The notes: generated from the sequence alone by a model not told the origin. A stretch of DNA of 64,000 bases from SXOA01 sp051004015 (GCA_051004015.1 JBPCKT010000138.1:21308-85307), one strand, 5' to 3'; numbered from the stretch's first letter, positions 50,759 to 60,268 are shown. Program-made: numbers and translations.

Positions 50759-52648
50759 ATGAGCACCATGATTCGCCCCATCCGCCTTGTCCTCCTTGTT
50801 CTGTTCCTCTTCTCTGCGAGCAGCCTCGCCCTCGCCCAGGATCCCGCGGTTGCCGAGCGGGAAAGCTATCTCCGCCTGCACTACAGCAAGCAGGAAGTGA
50901 AAATCAAGATGCGGGATGGGATCGAGCTCTTCACCGCGATCTATGCGCCGAAGGATTCGACCAAGAAGTATCCGATTCTGATCAAGCGGACGCCGTATTC
51001 TGTCGCTCCCTATGGAAGTGATAAATTCCCCAACTCGCTCGGCCCGAGCGACCATTTTGTGAAGGCGGGGTACATCTTCGTCAACCAGGACGTGCGGGGG
51101 CGGTTCCAGTCCGCCGGTGAGTTCGTGCAGGTGACGCCGCACGTCACGCCCAAGCAGACGGCTCGCGACATCGATGAGAGCAGCGATGCCTTCGACACTA
51201 TCGACTGGCTCGTGAAAAACGTGCCGGGGTACAACGGCAAGGTGGGAATGTTCGGCATCTCCTATCCTGGCTTTTATGCGTCGGCGGGGATGATTGACGC
51301 CCATCCGAATCTCATCGCCGTTTCGCCGCAGGCCCCGGTGGGGGATTGGTACTTTGACGACTTCCTGCACAACGGGGCATTTTTCCTGGCCCACGCCTTC
51401 CGCTGGCTGGGGAACAACGCAGCCGCGCGTCCCATGCCGACCACCGACAAGTCGCCACCGGTTCAGTATCCCACGCCCGACGGCTACAAGCTCTTTCTCG
51501 ACGCGGCCACGATGGAGAGCGTCAACAAAACGCTCATCAAGGACGCGGTGCCATTCTGGAACGAGATGATGCAGCACCCCAACCGGGACGAATTCTGGCA
51601 GAAGCGGGCCATCATGCCCCACCTGAAAAACGTCGCCCCCACCGTCATGGTCGTCACCGGCTGGTACGACGCCGAGGACCTGTACGGCTCGTTCAAAACA
51701 TACCAGGCGATTGAGGCCCAGAACCCCGGCGTGAACAACGTCCTGGTCGTCGGCCCCTGGGCCCACGGCGGCTGGGCGGGGGGGGACGGCGACAAACTCG
51801 GCTCGGCCAACTTCGGCAGCAAGACCGGGGCGTTCTACCGGGCGGAGATTGAGTTCCCTTTCTTCGAAAAATACCTCAAGGGGGAGAAGCTGCCGGCCCC
51901 GGCGGAAGCGACCGTTTTTGAAACCGGCAGCAACACCTGGCGAACCTTCGACGCCTGGCCGCCGAAAGGGCGGAAGATGCAGGAGCTTTTTCTTGGCGAA
52001 CACGGCAAGCTGGAGGCCAAGAAACCGGAACCCGCGGAGAAAAGGGGGATTGCGGCTCGGTTCGACGAATACATCAGCGATCCGGCCAAACCTGTGCCAT
52101 TCAGCGAAAAGATCACGCCGTCGATGGCGGTCGAGTACATGACCGACGACCAGCGGTTCGCCGCCCGCCGTCCCGATGTGCTGGTCTATCAGACCGAGGC
52201 CATGAAGGAAGACCTCGTCGTCGCCGGCCCGCTCGACGTGGAGCTCTGGGTCAGCACCACCGGCAGCGACGCCGACTTCATCGTCAAGCTCATCGACGTC
52301 TTCCCCGACTCCCCCGATGCCGCCAATCAGCCCGGCTACCAGATGATGGTCCGCAGCGAAGTTTTCCGCGGCCGCTACCGCAACAGCTTCGAGAAGCCGG
52401 AGCCCTTCAAGCCCGGCGAGCCGGCGCACGTCAAAATCGAGCTGCTCGACGTGCTGCACCGCTTCAAAAAAGGCCATCAACTGATGGTGCAAATCCAAAG
52501 CACCTGGTTCCCGCTCGTCGACCGCAACCCGCAAAAATTCGTCCCCAACATCTACCTCGCCAAACCCGAGGACTTTATCAGGGCCACCCACCGCATCCAC
52601 CGCTCGGCGGAGCACCCGACGAGCATCCGGTTTGGGGCAGTGCCGTAG
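50759..52648 (+). CDS. CocE/NonD-type hydrolase (X-Pro dipeptidyl-peptidase S15 family), secreted
   Basis: This 629-residue protein has a signal peptide (IRPIRLVLLVLFLFSASSLALA). The alpha/beta-hydrolase domain starts RDGIELFTAIYAPK and contains the nucleophile elbow GMFGISYPGFYA, with VVTGWYDAED around the acid and GPWAHGGW around the His. The C-terminal beta jelly-roll has VAGPLDVELWVSTTGSDADFIVKLIDVFPD. Family members are serine esterases or Pro-peptidases, such as cocaine esterase or glutaryl-7-ACA acylase; substrate is unknown. ATG 50759 and 50768 are equivalent. Confidence 0.9.
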   Translation: MSTMIRPIRLVLLVLFLFSASSLALAQDPAVAERESYLRLHYSKQEVKIKMRDGIELFTAIYAPKDSTKKYPILIKRTPYSVAPYGSDKFPNSLGPSDHFVKAGYIFVNQDVRGRFQSAGEFVQVTPHVTPKQTARDIDESSDAFDTIDWLVKNVPGYNGKVGMFGISYPGFYASAGMIDAHPNLIAVSPQAPVGDWYFDDFLHNGAFFLAHAFRWLGNNAAARPMPTTDKSPPVQYPTPDGYKLFLDAATMESVNKTLIKDAVPFWNEMMQHPNRDEFWQKRAIMPHLKNVAPTVMVVTGWYDAEDLYGSFKTYQAIEAQNPGVNNVLVVGPWAHGGWAGGDGDKLGSANFGSKTGAFYRAEIEFPFFEKYLKGEKLPAPAEATVFETGSNTWRTFDAWPPKGRKMQELFLGEHGKLEAKKPEPAEKRGIAARFDEYISDPAKPVPFSEKITPSMAVEYMTDDQRFAARRPDVLVYQTEAMKEDLVVAGPLDVELWVSTTGSDADFIVKLIDVFPDSPDAANQPGYQMMVRSEVFRGRYRNSFEKPEPFKPGEPAHVKIELLDVLHRFKKGHQLMVQIQSTWFPLVDRNPQKFVPNIYLAKPEDFIRATHRIHRSAEHPTSIRFGAVP

Positions 52649-52711
52649 GGGCGCCGATCGAGGGGACCGGGACATTCGCCATTCGGAATTCGAATTTCGC
52701 CATTTCATCCC

Positions 52712-52741
52712 TTGACAGCCGATATATCGCCACGCTATACA
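52712..52741 (+). promoter_or_regulatory. Sigma-70-like promoter of the first PadR gene, with internal palindrome
   Basis: TTGACA (52712-52717) and TATACA (52736-52741) are spaced by 18 bases. The palindrome CGATATATCG sits in the spacer at 52720-52729, a position where a bound repressor would block polymerase. Downstream, ACAAGG and CCTTGT (52754-52768) form an inverted repeat around the ribosome site. Confidence 0.7.
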
Positions 52742-52772
52742 TAGGTCTGCGACACAAGGAGACCTTGTCAAA

Positions 52773-53132
52773 ATGTCCGATAAGTTCGAGCGCGATCTGC
52801 TCCGCGGCAGCCTGGACCTGATGATCCTCTCGGTCCTGGCCGGCGGCAAGAAATACGGCTACCTGATCCAGAAACAGGTCCGCGAAACCAGCGGCGCGCG
52901 CGTCGACCTGCAAGCCGGCACGATGTATCCCATCCTCCACCGGCTGGAGGAAGAGAAGCTGATCCGCAGCTCGTGGGAGGATTCCACGGGCCGCAAACGG
53001 AAATGGTACGAGCTGACCGCCGCCGGCAAAAAGCGGCTCACCGCGCAGGCCGCCGAGTGGTCGGACTATGCCCAGTGCATTCAGCAGATTCTCTCGCTCG
53101 CGGGCCTCCGTGCCGAAGGAGCCAGCAGCTAA
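52773..53132 (+). CDS. PadR-family transcriptional regulator
   Basis: This 119-residue winged-helix protein starts MSDKFERDLLRGSLDLMILSVL, with helix-turn-helix and wing GTMYPILHRLEEEKLIRSSW and the basic GRKRKWYELTAAGKKRL strand, then a short dimerisation helix. It probably represses its own transcription through the palindrome in its promoter. The next gene, 49 bases on, encodes a membrane protein with a HAAS-type N-terminus, a pairing seen again at the right edge. Confidence 0.92.
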   Translation: MSDKFERDLLRGSLDLMILSVLAGGKKYGYLIQKQVRETSGARVDLQAGTMYPILHRLEEEKLIRSSWEDSTGRKRKWYELTAAGKKRLTAQAAEWSDYAQCIQQILSLAGLRAEGASS

Positions 53133-53181
53133 CCCCATCATTCGTCATTCGCCATTCGAATTTCGTCATTACAATCCCCCC

Positions 53182-54231
53182 ATGTCCCAGCAAGAATTCG
53201 ACTCCTACCTCTCCCTCCTCTGCCGCCTGCTGCGGATCGCGCCGCAGCAGCGGGAGCAGGTGGCAGAGGAGTTCCGCACGCACATGGAGGATCGGCTGGA
53301 GGAGTTATTGGCAAAAGGGATGGATCGCGAGGGGGCGGTCAAACTGGCTCTCGAAGAATTCGGCGACGCGGCCGGTCTGGCCGCACAAATAGCTTCAATT
53401 TCCCAGGGGCGAAGGAAGAGGTGGATCATGAGAATCTCAGTTGCATCGGTGTTAGGTGTCGCGCTGGCCGGCTTGCTTTGCCTGGCTCTCCTGCCGGAGC
53501 AGCAGCACGTGCCGGTCATTGCCAAGGCTCAAGCTCAGCAGGAAGCCGAGAAGCCAACAGGCGCGCCGGCAGAGACTCCCGAAGAACGGATTGAGAAAGC
53601 CCTCTCCATGCCGATGGACCTGGACTTCAATGAGAAACCGCTCAAGGAAATACTCGTGACCATCCAGGAAATGGCCAAGGTGCCCGTGATCGTAGCGTGG
53701 AAAAAGCTCGAAGAAGCTGCGATCAACTTGGAGACTCCGGTTAGCTTCAATGTTAAGGGCATTAGCCTGCGATCAGGATTACGACTGATGCTTGGGCAAT
53801 TGGGTCTGACCTACGTGGTTGAAGATGAGGTCGTTCAGATTACCACTCCCGAGGACGCCGGATCGCGGCAAGAAATCCGCGTATACGATTGCCGCGATCT
53901 CCTGAACTTGCCCGAAACGAGGGGCGGCCCGCCGAGAGAGGCAATCAAAGCGCACTCAGGTTCCCTTGGAGGTGCTAGTCCGCTCCCAAATTCGCCAGGG
54001 GCCACACCTCCGCCCGTCAAACGCGACCTGCCGAATGACCTCGTCGGAGTGGTGAATGGGACGGTGTCTCCCGATTCCTGGGATGAAGTCGGTGGACCAG
54101 CCAGCGCCAAGGAGTACAAGGGAATGCTCGTCGTCTTGCAGACCGGCGAGAACCACGAAAAGGTGGAGAAGCTGCTCAACCTCATGTACTCCGCCGCAAA
54201 CCTGGACGCCAAAGTCAAAGTCTCCCGCTAG
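53182..54231 (+). CDS. HAAS-type membrane protein with secretin-like (STN) extracytoplasmic domain
   Basis: This 349-residue protein has a cytoplasmic HAAS-like helical prefix (about 1-70: FDSYLSLLCRLLRIAPQQREQVAEEFRTHMEDRLEELL, then GDAAGLAAQI). One TM helix follows (about 83-103: RISVASVLGVALAGLLCLALLP). The extracytoplasmic domain (about 140-230) is beta-alpha-beta, LDFNEKPLKEILVTIQEMAKVPVIV and SLRSGLRLMLGQLGLTYVVEDEVVQI, as in secretin/TonB short N-terminal domains. It is co-transcribed with the PadR gene upstream, which may control it or interact with its prefix. Confidence 0.78.
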   Translation: MSQQEFDSYLSLLCRLLRIAPQQREQVAEEFRTHMEDRLEELLAKGMDREGAVKLALEEFGDAAGLAAQIASISQGRRKRWIMRISVASVLGVALAGLLCLALLPEQQHVPVIAKAQAQQEAEKPTGAPAETPEERIEKALSMPMDLDFNEKPLKEILVTIQEMAKVPVIVAWKKLEEAAINLETPVSFNVKGISLRSGLRLMLGQLGLTYVVEDEVVQITTPEDAGSRQEIRVYDCRDLLNLPETRGGPPREAIKAHSGSLGGASPLPNSPGATPPPVKRDLPNDLVGVVNGTVSPDSWDEVGGPASAKEYKGMLVVLQTGENHEKVEKLLNLMYSAANLDAKVKVSR

Positions 54232-54247
54232 GGCATCGTAGAACGTA

Positions 54248-54943
54248 TCACGAAAGCGCCGTCCAGGCGGCAATGGCGATGGAGGCTGTTTCGATCCGCA
54301 GGATGCTCCTGCCGAGCGAGACTGTCCGCCAGTTGTTTTCCAGAGCCGCCTTCAGCTCCGTGGGAGTGAAGCCCCCTTCGGGACCGATGGCACATGCGAG
54401 TAGAGCGACGTCCTGAGCGAGCGAGCCGAGCTGCTCGCCACCGGGCTCCGCAATTAGCTTCACGCTTGGCCCTTCCGCAGTGAAGTACTCCAGCGCCTCG
54501 CGCGGCGGCGCGATCTCCATCAGCCGATTCCGCCCGCACTGTTTGCTGGCTTCGATCACCGCGCGGCGGAGCCGGGTCAAAGCCGCATCGACAGGCTGAG
54601 CCACGCCGCGCTCGGTAATGAGCGGCATAAGACATGCCGCGCCCAGCTCCGTCAACTTCTCGACGAGCCACTTCTGCCGCTCCCCTTTGGGAAGCGCCAC
54701 GGCCAGGGTCAGCGCCAGACGAGGCTCACGATTGACTTCCCGCCGCTCCAGGATCTCGAGCGTCACCACCGCTTTGGCAATTCTGGCCACCTTCGCCGCG
54801 AACTCCGCCCCGCTGCCGTCGAAGAGGGCGACTTCATCCCCCACCGCGGCCCGCATCACCTTCGCCAGGTGCTGGGCCTCCGTATCCACCAACTCCGCGG
54901 TGGAGCCGGTGATGGGCTGTTCGACAAAGAATCGCTCGGACAT
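54248..54943 (-). CDS. rsmE: RsmE, 16S rRNA m3U1498 methyltransferase
   Basis: This 231-residue SPOUT enzyme methylates N3 of U1498 in 16S rRNA. The N-terminal PUA-like part is RFFVEQPITGSTAELVDTEAQHLAKVMRAAVGDEV. The knot has LACAIGPEGGFTPTEL and VSLGRSILRIETAS, the two SAM-binding loops. ATG 54943 is 14 bases after the stop of the parvulin gene, so it is the second gene of that unit. Confidence 0.95.
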   Translation of the reverse strand: MSERFFVEQPITGSTAELVDTEAQHLAKVMRAAVGDEVALFDGSGAEFAAKVARIAKAVVTLEILERREVNREPRLALTLAVALPKGERQKWLVEKLTELGAACLMPLITERGVAQPVDAALTRLRRAVIEASKQCGRNRLMEIAPPREALEYFTAEGPSVKLIAEPGGEQLGSLAQDVALLACAIGPEGGFTPTELKAALENNWRTVSLGRSILRIETASIAIAAWTALS

Positions 54944-54957
54944 CCTGGCATCATAGC

Positions 54958-57072
54958 CTACCGCGTCACCGACCCGCGCGGCGCTGTCGCCGACGCCGGC
55001 GCGACGCCGCCATTGGGCCCGAGCGCCGGCCGCACCGAGCCGACGGCAGGACCGCCCGTGCGCCCCTTGGTGGCTTTCGGAGCCTGCGAGGTCCCCGCCA
55101 GGAAGTTGTCGATCTGGGCCGAGTCCCGCAGCCGCTCGAACTCGCGGTTCATTTCGGTGCGGAGTTTCTTTTCGAAGATGTCTTTGTGGAGTTCCTTTTC
55201 CACCGCGGCGAAATCCCGCTGCACCGGCACGGTCCGGCCGAGGCAACGGAGCAGGATGAACTGGTCCTCCACGGCGATGATGCCGGAGAGTTCCCCTTCC
55301 TTGAGGGCGAAAGCCTCTTTTTCAATCTCCGGCGAGCCGCTGTGCTTGCAGATCGGCGGCACTTCGCCCCCGTTCGCCCGCGACGACGGTTCCACCGAAT
55401 ACTGTTGGGCGAGCTGGGAGAAGTAAGTGTCGGTGGCGTTGTTGCGGGCCATGTCCCAGACCCGCTGGGCCTGTCGCTGATCGCTGAGCACGATGGCCAG
55501 CACCCGCACCCGCTCGCCGTAGTTGGATTCAAAACCCTTCTGCAAATCGGTCTCGGTCACTTGCACCCGCTTCTCGCAGAGCTTTTTCAGGGCCACGCTC
55601 GGCCAGACCGCGTCGCTGCGATACAACTCCGCGGTCACGCCGTCCTGCGTGGTCACGTCCTTGATCCATCGCTCCACATCGGGCGTGCGATCCGGTTTGA
55701 GATACCCATTGGAGTCAGCCGCCCGGGCAATCTCCTCCTGAATGTCCTGCTCTCCCACGGCCAGCTTGCGTTTGGTCAGCTCCTGGGTGAAGAGCCGGCG
55801 GTTGATCTCGCCGTCGAGGACGTCGCCGCCGAAGCGGACCAGGCACTCGTCCGTCAGTTGTTGATAGGTGATCTGTTTGCCGTTGACGATCGCGGCGGTG
55901 CCGGTGGGGACTTCCTTTTTCCGGGCCGGTTCGGCAATTACGTTGATGATCTTGGCCCGCTTATGCACCTCGGCAAAGAACTGCGCGGCCGCGTAGCGGG
56001 TTTTGTTGTCGCGGATTCGGTCTTCCAGCTTCTTCTGGACGGCTGGCAAGTCTTTGGGGCCGACGTACTGCTCGGGGATGTGGTCTTCGCACTTCAGGAT
56101 GACGACCTTCTTCCCTTCGGCGACCTGAATGAGGCCGGAGATTTGCCCCTTCTGCAAGCGGAACGCCGCGTCCTCAATGGCCGGGTCCCCCGTGTGCAGG
56201 GCGATGGGAGGAATCACGCCGCTGGCCGCGCCGACGCTTGGGTCTTCGCAGTATTTTTGCGCCTGGCTGCCGAACTGCTTGGGATCGGCCTTGATCGTGG
56301 CCAGGATTTCCTGGGGAGTCGGCTTTTTCCTGGCGGGGTCCAAGATGATCAGCCGGCAGCGGACCTTGGGGCCGTAGTCAGACTCGAAGGCCTTCTTCAC
56401 TTCCTCCTGCGACACCTTCACGTCGAGCGCCGACGCCTTGCGAAGGGCCAGCATTGGCCAAACCACCTCGCGGCGATATTGGGCCTCGGTGAAGTTCCGC
56501 TCCTCGCGGAGCAGCGCCAGCCAGCGGTCCCGCGGCAGGCCGAACTTGCCGGCGATGCGGTCAATCTCCTCGGTCACGTCCTTTTCGGTGATGGTGATTC
56601 CCCGGGCAGCGCAGGCATCAGCCAGCAGATACTTGTTAAGCAAGTTGTCCATCACTTCCGGGCCATAGCGGCGGAGGCACTCGCGCCCCAGGTCGGCCTT
56701 CGTGATCTGCTCGCCATTGATGACGGCTACGACAGAGAGCGTCGCGACGCTGGGCGGAGTTTTCGCTCCGGTTCCGCGAACCTGCGGAGCTCCGCTGATG
56801 GGCGCGCCACTGGCTGAGGTATTCGAGCGCTGCGGTGCGGCCGGGCCGGCAACCGGGCGAGCCGTCGTGCCCGATGCGGCTGTCCGGGGAGAACCGGAGG
56901 CCGCTCCCTTGGGCGTGGACTTCACGGGGGCCTGGGCCAGTGCTTCGGCAGGCGGATTCGCCCCGCGGAACACCACCGCGGCCGCGACCAGGGCCAGGCC
57001 CGGAATGAAGCCAATGATCCACTGTTTCCAGGCTCCAGATCGAGCCGACGAGCGTGCGTCCTTACCGTTCAT
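54958..57072 (-). CDS. Double-parvulin peptidyl-prolyl isomerase, membrane anchored
   Basis: This 704-residue protein has an N-terminal TM anchor (about 15-35: WIIGFIPGLALVAAAVVF) and a Pro/Ala/Thr-rich linker (35-110). Two tandem units follow (about 120-360 and 380-680), each with a SurA-like helical segment (NGEQITKADLGRECLRRYGPEVMDNLL; NGKQITYQQLTDECLVRFGGDVLDGEI) and a parvulin-type isomerase region containing GGxxPPI and GEISGLI-like turns. It should fold or quality-control proteins outside the cytoplasmic membrane. ATG 57072 places the anchor first. Confidence 0.87.
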   Translation of the reverse strand: MNGKDARSSARSGAWKQWIIGFIPGLALVAAAVVFRGANPPAEALAQAPVKSTPKGAASGSPRTAASGTTARPVAGPAAPQRSNTSASGAPISGAPQVRGTGAKTPPSVATLSVVAVINGEQITKADLGRECLRRYGPEVMDNLLNKYLLADACAARGITITEKDVTEEIDRIAGKFGLPRDRWLALLREERNFTEAQYRREVVWPMLALRKASALDVKVSQEEVKKAFESDYGPKVRCRLIILDPARKKPTPQEILATIKADPKQFGSQAQKYCEDPSVGAASGVIPPIALHTGDPAIEDAAFRLQKGQISGLIQVAEGKKVVILKCEDHIPEQYVGPKDLPAVQKKLEDRIRDNKTRYAAAQFFAEVHKRAKIINVIAEPARKKEVPTGTAAIVNGKQITYQQLTDECLVRFGGDVLDGEINRRLFTQELTKRKLAVGEQDIQEEIARAADSNGYLKPDRTPDVERWIKDVTTQDGVTAELYRSDAVWPSVALKKLCEKRVQVTETDLQKGFESNYGERVRVLAIVLSDQRQAQRVWDMARNNATDTYFSQLAQQYSVEPSSRANGGEVPPICKHSGSPEIEKEAFALKEGELSGIIAVEDQFILLRCLGRTVPVQRDFAAVEKELHKDIFEKKLRTEMNREFERLRDSAQIDNFLAGTSQAPKATKGRTGGPAVGSVRPALGPNGGVAPASATAPRGSVTR

Positions 57073-57248
57073 AGCGAAACCCTCATCCTTGAGCTGTGAT
57101 TCTTCCACCGCAATGACGCCGGCCGCGTGCTGGAATGCAAGCGCGCCCGGCCGACCGGCAAAATCTGCCACTTGACCGGCGGACTATAGGCAAGCTGGCG
57201 TGCGCCGGTCAAGAGCATTGCGGAGCCGGAAAGCAGCGGATTTGTGGG

Positions 57249-57713
57249 CTACAGGTACTTCTGGTAAGCCGCCACGGCCAGCTCGTCGCAGCGGTCGTTT
57301 TCGGGATGGCCGGAGTGGCCGGCGACGCGGGTGAACTTGAACTGGTGGCTGCCGATGAGGTCGTCGAGCTGCTGCCAGAGGTCGGCGTTTTTGAGCTCCA
57401 CCAGCTTCCCCTTTTCACGCCGTTTCCAGCCGTTCTTTTTCCAGCCGGCCATCCATTCGGAGAGCCCCTTGCGGACGTACTCGCTGTCCGTCAGCAGCTC
57501 CACAAAGCACGGCCGCTGGAGGGCGGACAGTCCTTCTACGACCGCTTGCAACTCCATGCGGTTGTTGGTTGTGGTTGGCTCCGCGCCGAAGGCTTCCTTC
57601 TCCTTTCCCGTGCCGGAATGCCGCAGGATATACGCCCAGCCCCCCGGCCCCGGATTGCCGCTGCAGCCGCCATCGGTGAAGAGTTGGATTTCGGGGGAGT
57701 CGGGGAAAGTCAT
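57249..57713 (-). CDS. rnhA: Ribonuclease HI
   Basis: This 154-residue enzyme removes RNA from RNA/DNA hybrids. All four catalytic acids are present: FTDGGCSGNPG, NRMELQAV, TDSEYVRKG and ENDRCDELA, with the substrate His in VAGHSGHPENDRC. Length equals the typical enzyme. ATG 57713 has AGGGG nearby; upstream is a hairpin repeat. Confidence 0.96.
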   Translation of the reverse strand: MTFPDSPEIQLFTDGGCSGNPGPGGWAYILRHSGTGKEKEAFGAEPTTTNNRMELQAVVEGLSALQRPCFVELLTDSEYVRKGLSEWMAGWKKNGWKRREKGKLVELKNADLWQQLDDLIGSHQFKFTRVAGHSGHPENDRCDELAVAAYQKYL

Positions 57714-57727
57714 GGGGAGCGAAGGGG

Positions 57728-57819
57728 AATGACGAAATTCGAATGGCGAATGTCGAATGGAAAGAGGGTTGAAATTCACATCTTCAATTCGACATTCGCC
57801 ATTCGAATTTCGAATTTTG
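57728..57819. repeat. Hairpin repeat family copy A (TTCGCCATTCGAATTTCG)
   Basis: The left arm GACGAAATTCGAATGGCGAA (from 57731) and right arm TTCGCCATTCGAATTTCG (about 57795-57812) pair over about 33 bases around a 24-base loop. It is the closest match to copies B (59761) and C (60926). Confidence 0.8.
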
Positions 57820-57824
57820 CCTGC

Positions 57825-59666
57825 TCACGGTGTTGCGGCGATGTCTCCCGGCTGGAAGTCTCCGCGGCGGGGCTTGGTGAGGTCGTCGAGCTTGGAGCTA
57901 ATGCGGGCGGCGGTCTGGGCAACGTCGGCACGCATCCAGGGAAGGAACACGCGGAACGTGCTTCCCTTACCTAGTTCGCTTTCCACGCGGACCTCTCCGC
58001 CGAGCAGCTTGCAGAGCTCCTTGACGATGGAGAGGCCCAGGCCGGTGCCCGTATATTCGCGGGTCAGGTTCCCCTCGTCTTTTCCGGTAATCGCGCTCCC
58101 TTGGCGGAATTTCTCGAAGATAATCTCCCGGTCTGAATCGGCGATGCCCACGCCGGTGTCCGTAACCCAGACTTCAATCATACCCCGCGAAGTTCCCCGA
58201 GCGCCGACCGTGATCCGCCCCCCTTCGGGCGTGAACTTGATGGCGTTGGAGAGCAGGTTCGTGATGATCCGCTGCACCTTCTGCTGGTCCTGGAACATCA
58301 GCGGCAAGTCGCTTTCAATCTCGAAACGCAGGTCGATATTCTTGTCGTCGCTCTGCGGCCGGACCATGTCGCACTGGGCCTGGATGATCGCCTCGATTTT
58401 GAACTCCGAGAGCCGCACGTCCATTTTGCCGGCTTCCATTTTGGCGACGTCCAGGATGTCGTTGATCATGTCCAAGAGGTCGCGGCCGGCTTTCTGGATG
58501 TTGTGGACGTAACGTTTCTGCTTGTCATTGAGCGTATCGGCACCTTGCAGCACCTCGGAGAACCCGAGCACGCTGTTGAGGGGCGTTCGCAGCTCGTGGC
58601 TCATGTTGGTGAGGAAATCCCCCTTGAGCTGGTTCATTTCGTGCAGCCGCATATTGAGCTGGGCGAGCTGGTCGACCTTGGCGTCCAGGTCGGTGTTGAC
58701 CTGGCGGAGCGCTCCCTGGGCTTCGATGAGGTTGCGGAGCATCTTGTTGAACGACGCCGCGAGCTCCTCGAACTCGTCGCTGGTGTTGATGACGGCCCGC
58801 TGCTCGAGATCTCCCTTGGCGACCCCTTCGCTCACGTCGCGGAGGTGGGTGAGGGGCTTGACGACGACGTAACGGACGACGACCCAAAGGGCCACCATGG
58901 AGAGAAAGACCGTGAGAATGCCGACCGCCAACAGCACCGCCTGAATCCAGCGGATGGAGGATTGCGTTTCCTCGTACGGCAGCGTCACGCGGACCGCGCG
59001 GAACGGCAACTCCTCCGACGTGGCGGCCTTGGTGGACGGCGAGAGGAGGAATTTATCGTACACATGGCAAGTGGCGCAAACATTTTGCCAATAGACCGGC
59101 TGGTAATAATAGTACTTGCTTTCGCCTGGGACGGTGCGGATTTCAGAGAGGGCATGACTTGTGGCGGCGAAGTCCTTGGGATCCATCACCTGGCCTTTTT
59201 TCAGCGGGAGTGGCGTGTCCAGAGACTCATTCACCACGAGATTCTTCTGCTCCTTGATTTGCCGGGCAATTTCCGCCAGTTGTTGCTCTAGCTTGGTCTT
59301 GAGCCTCAACAGGATGGCCCGTTCCTCGGGATTCTCCGGCTGATAGGTTCCCGCGTAGGCCTCGCCCAACGAATAAAACCGGCCGCCATAATCTTCCCCC
59401 AAGAGCTGTTTGCTAAGTTCCGTTCGCAGCGGCTTTTGTTCAGGCTCCGTGAACCACCGTTCCCAGTGATAATCGAACAGCACCACCCGCACGCGCTCTT
59501 TCCCCTTGCTGAACGTGATCTGCTGGGCCAGGTCTTCGGCAATCCAGTACACGCCGAAGAAGGCGATGAAGATGAGCAGCAGCATCACGGTGCCGAAGAT
59601 GCGGCGGCACTTGCGCTCCAGGTTGGTTTCACCCAGGACGCGTCTGAGAGTGCGAGAACCTGCCAT
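57825..59666 (-). CDS. Sensor histidine kinase with periplasmic haem-c motif
   Basis: This 613-residue protein has a first TM (about 24-43), a periplasmic domain (about 45-238) containing a CxxCH site, VCATCH (197-201), and a second TM (about 243-266). HAMP (about 266-320), a coiled coil, HisKA with FLTNMSHELRTPLNSVLG (His357) and HATPase with NLLSNAIKF, DTGVGIAD and GTGLGLSIVK complete it. A covalently bound haem sensing redox state or a gas is likely. No response regulator gene is adjacent. Overlap with a repeat copy at its 3' edge is nearly immediate. Confidence 0.92.
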   Translation of the reverse strand: MAGSRTLRRVLGETNLERKCRRIFGTVMLLLIFIAFFGVYWIAEDLAQQITFSKGKERVRVVLFDYHWERWFTEPEQKPLRTELSKQLLGEDYGGRFYSLGEAYAGTYQPENPEERAILLRLKTKLEQQLAEIARQIKEQKNLVVNESLDTPLPLKKGQVMDPKDFAATSHALSEIRTVPGESKYYYYQPVYWQNVCATCHVYDKFLLSPSTKAATSEELPFRAVRVTLPYEETQSSIRWIQAVLLAVGILTVFLSMVALWVVVRYVVVKPLTHLRDVSEGVAKGDLEQRAVINTSDEFEELAASFNKMLRNLIEAQGALRQVNTDLDAKVDQLAQLNMRLHEMNQLKGDFLTNMSHELRTPLNSVLGFSEVLQGADTLNDKQKRYVHNIQKAGRDLLDMINDILDVAKMEAGKMDVRLSEFKIEAIIQAQCDMVRPQSDDKNIDLRFEIESDLPLMFQDQQKVQRIITNLLSNAIKFTPEGGRITVGARGTSRGMIEVWVTDTGVGIADSDREIIFEKFRQGSAITGKDEGNLTREYTGTGLGLSIVKELCKLLGGEVRVESELGKGSTFRVFLPWMRADVAQTAARISSKLDDLTKPRRGDFQPGDIAATP

Positions 59667-59760
59667 GCCGGGCCTGAGCGGAGTTGTTTACAGAGTTTGC
59701 GGGAACTCCTGCATTCTAGAGGGAGGGAGAGTGGGTCACTAGGGCAATGTAAAGGCCGAA

Positions 59761-59852
59761 TCAAATTCGAAATTCGAATTCCGAATGGCGAATGGTAAGA
59801 GGGTTGGAATTCGCGTCCTCAATTCGTCATTCGCCATTCGAATTTCGTCATT
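59761..59852. repeat. Hairpin repeat family copy B
   Basis: The left arm AATTCGAATTCCGAATGGCG (from 59771) and right arm CGTCATTCGCCATTCGAATT (from about 59825) pair over about 30 bases with an 18-23-base loop containing GGGTTGG. It lies between the membrane-protein and kinase genes. Confidence 0.8.
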
Positions 59853-59863
59853 TCCCTCCGCCC

Positions 59864-60268
59864 TCAGTTGATCTGCACGATTTCGGCCTGCACCGGAGTC
59901 GCGGTCACAAACTTCTTCTGGGGCGCCGGCGCCTCTTCGTGCATCCGCCAGAAGGCTTTGATGTGGAGGAAGTGGGTGACCGCCAGGGCCAACAGCACAA
60001 AGCCGATCTTGGTGCTGAGCAGCTCGACGGCCTCGGTCTGCGTCAGGACATTTCCGCCGAGCCGTAAGGCCAGCAGCAGGCAGCCGACGTGCAGCAGATA
60101 GACGCCGACCGAGAGCAAATGGCTCCACGAGCCGGCGAGCCCTTCGTCCCCGCCGCAGGCCCGGGCGAGGAAGGGCCGGCCGCGGCGTTGCAAGGTCCAG
60201 GTGACCCAAACCGTGGCGGCGATTCCGAGGAGGATGTAGATGCCGTGAGTGATGACCATGGTGTTCAT
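59864..60268 (-). CDS. Small multi-pass membrane protein, paralogue 1
   Basis: This 134-residue protein has about three to four TM helices (ITHGIYILLGIAATVWVTW; HLLSVGVYLLHVGCLLLAL; IGFVLLALAVTHFLHI), ending in a short polar tail. It aligns along its length with the next upstream gene (shared HRxxF..K-HGDExLADSxxHLL, FYLLxxGYxxLALxxG, KLGxVLxxLxxxHFxxL patterns). The family is not recognised. Confidence 0.65.
   Translation of the reverse strand: MNTMVITHGIYILLGIAATVWVTWTLQRRGRPFLARACGGDEGLAGSWSHLLSVGVYLLHVGCLLLALRLGGNVLTQTEAVELLSTKIGFVLLALAVTHFLHIKAFWRMHEEAPAPQKKFVTATPVQAEIVQIN

Noticed and set aside
50747..52849. A 700-codon open frame on the minus strand
   Set aside because: It is antisense to the clearly coding CocE-type gene, is rich in Arg/Val/Leu in shadow fashion, and shows no family pattern.
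55186..56817. A 543-codon open frame on the plus strand
   Set aside because: It is antisense to the parvulin gene and has no recognisable protein signal.
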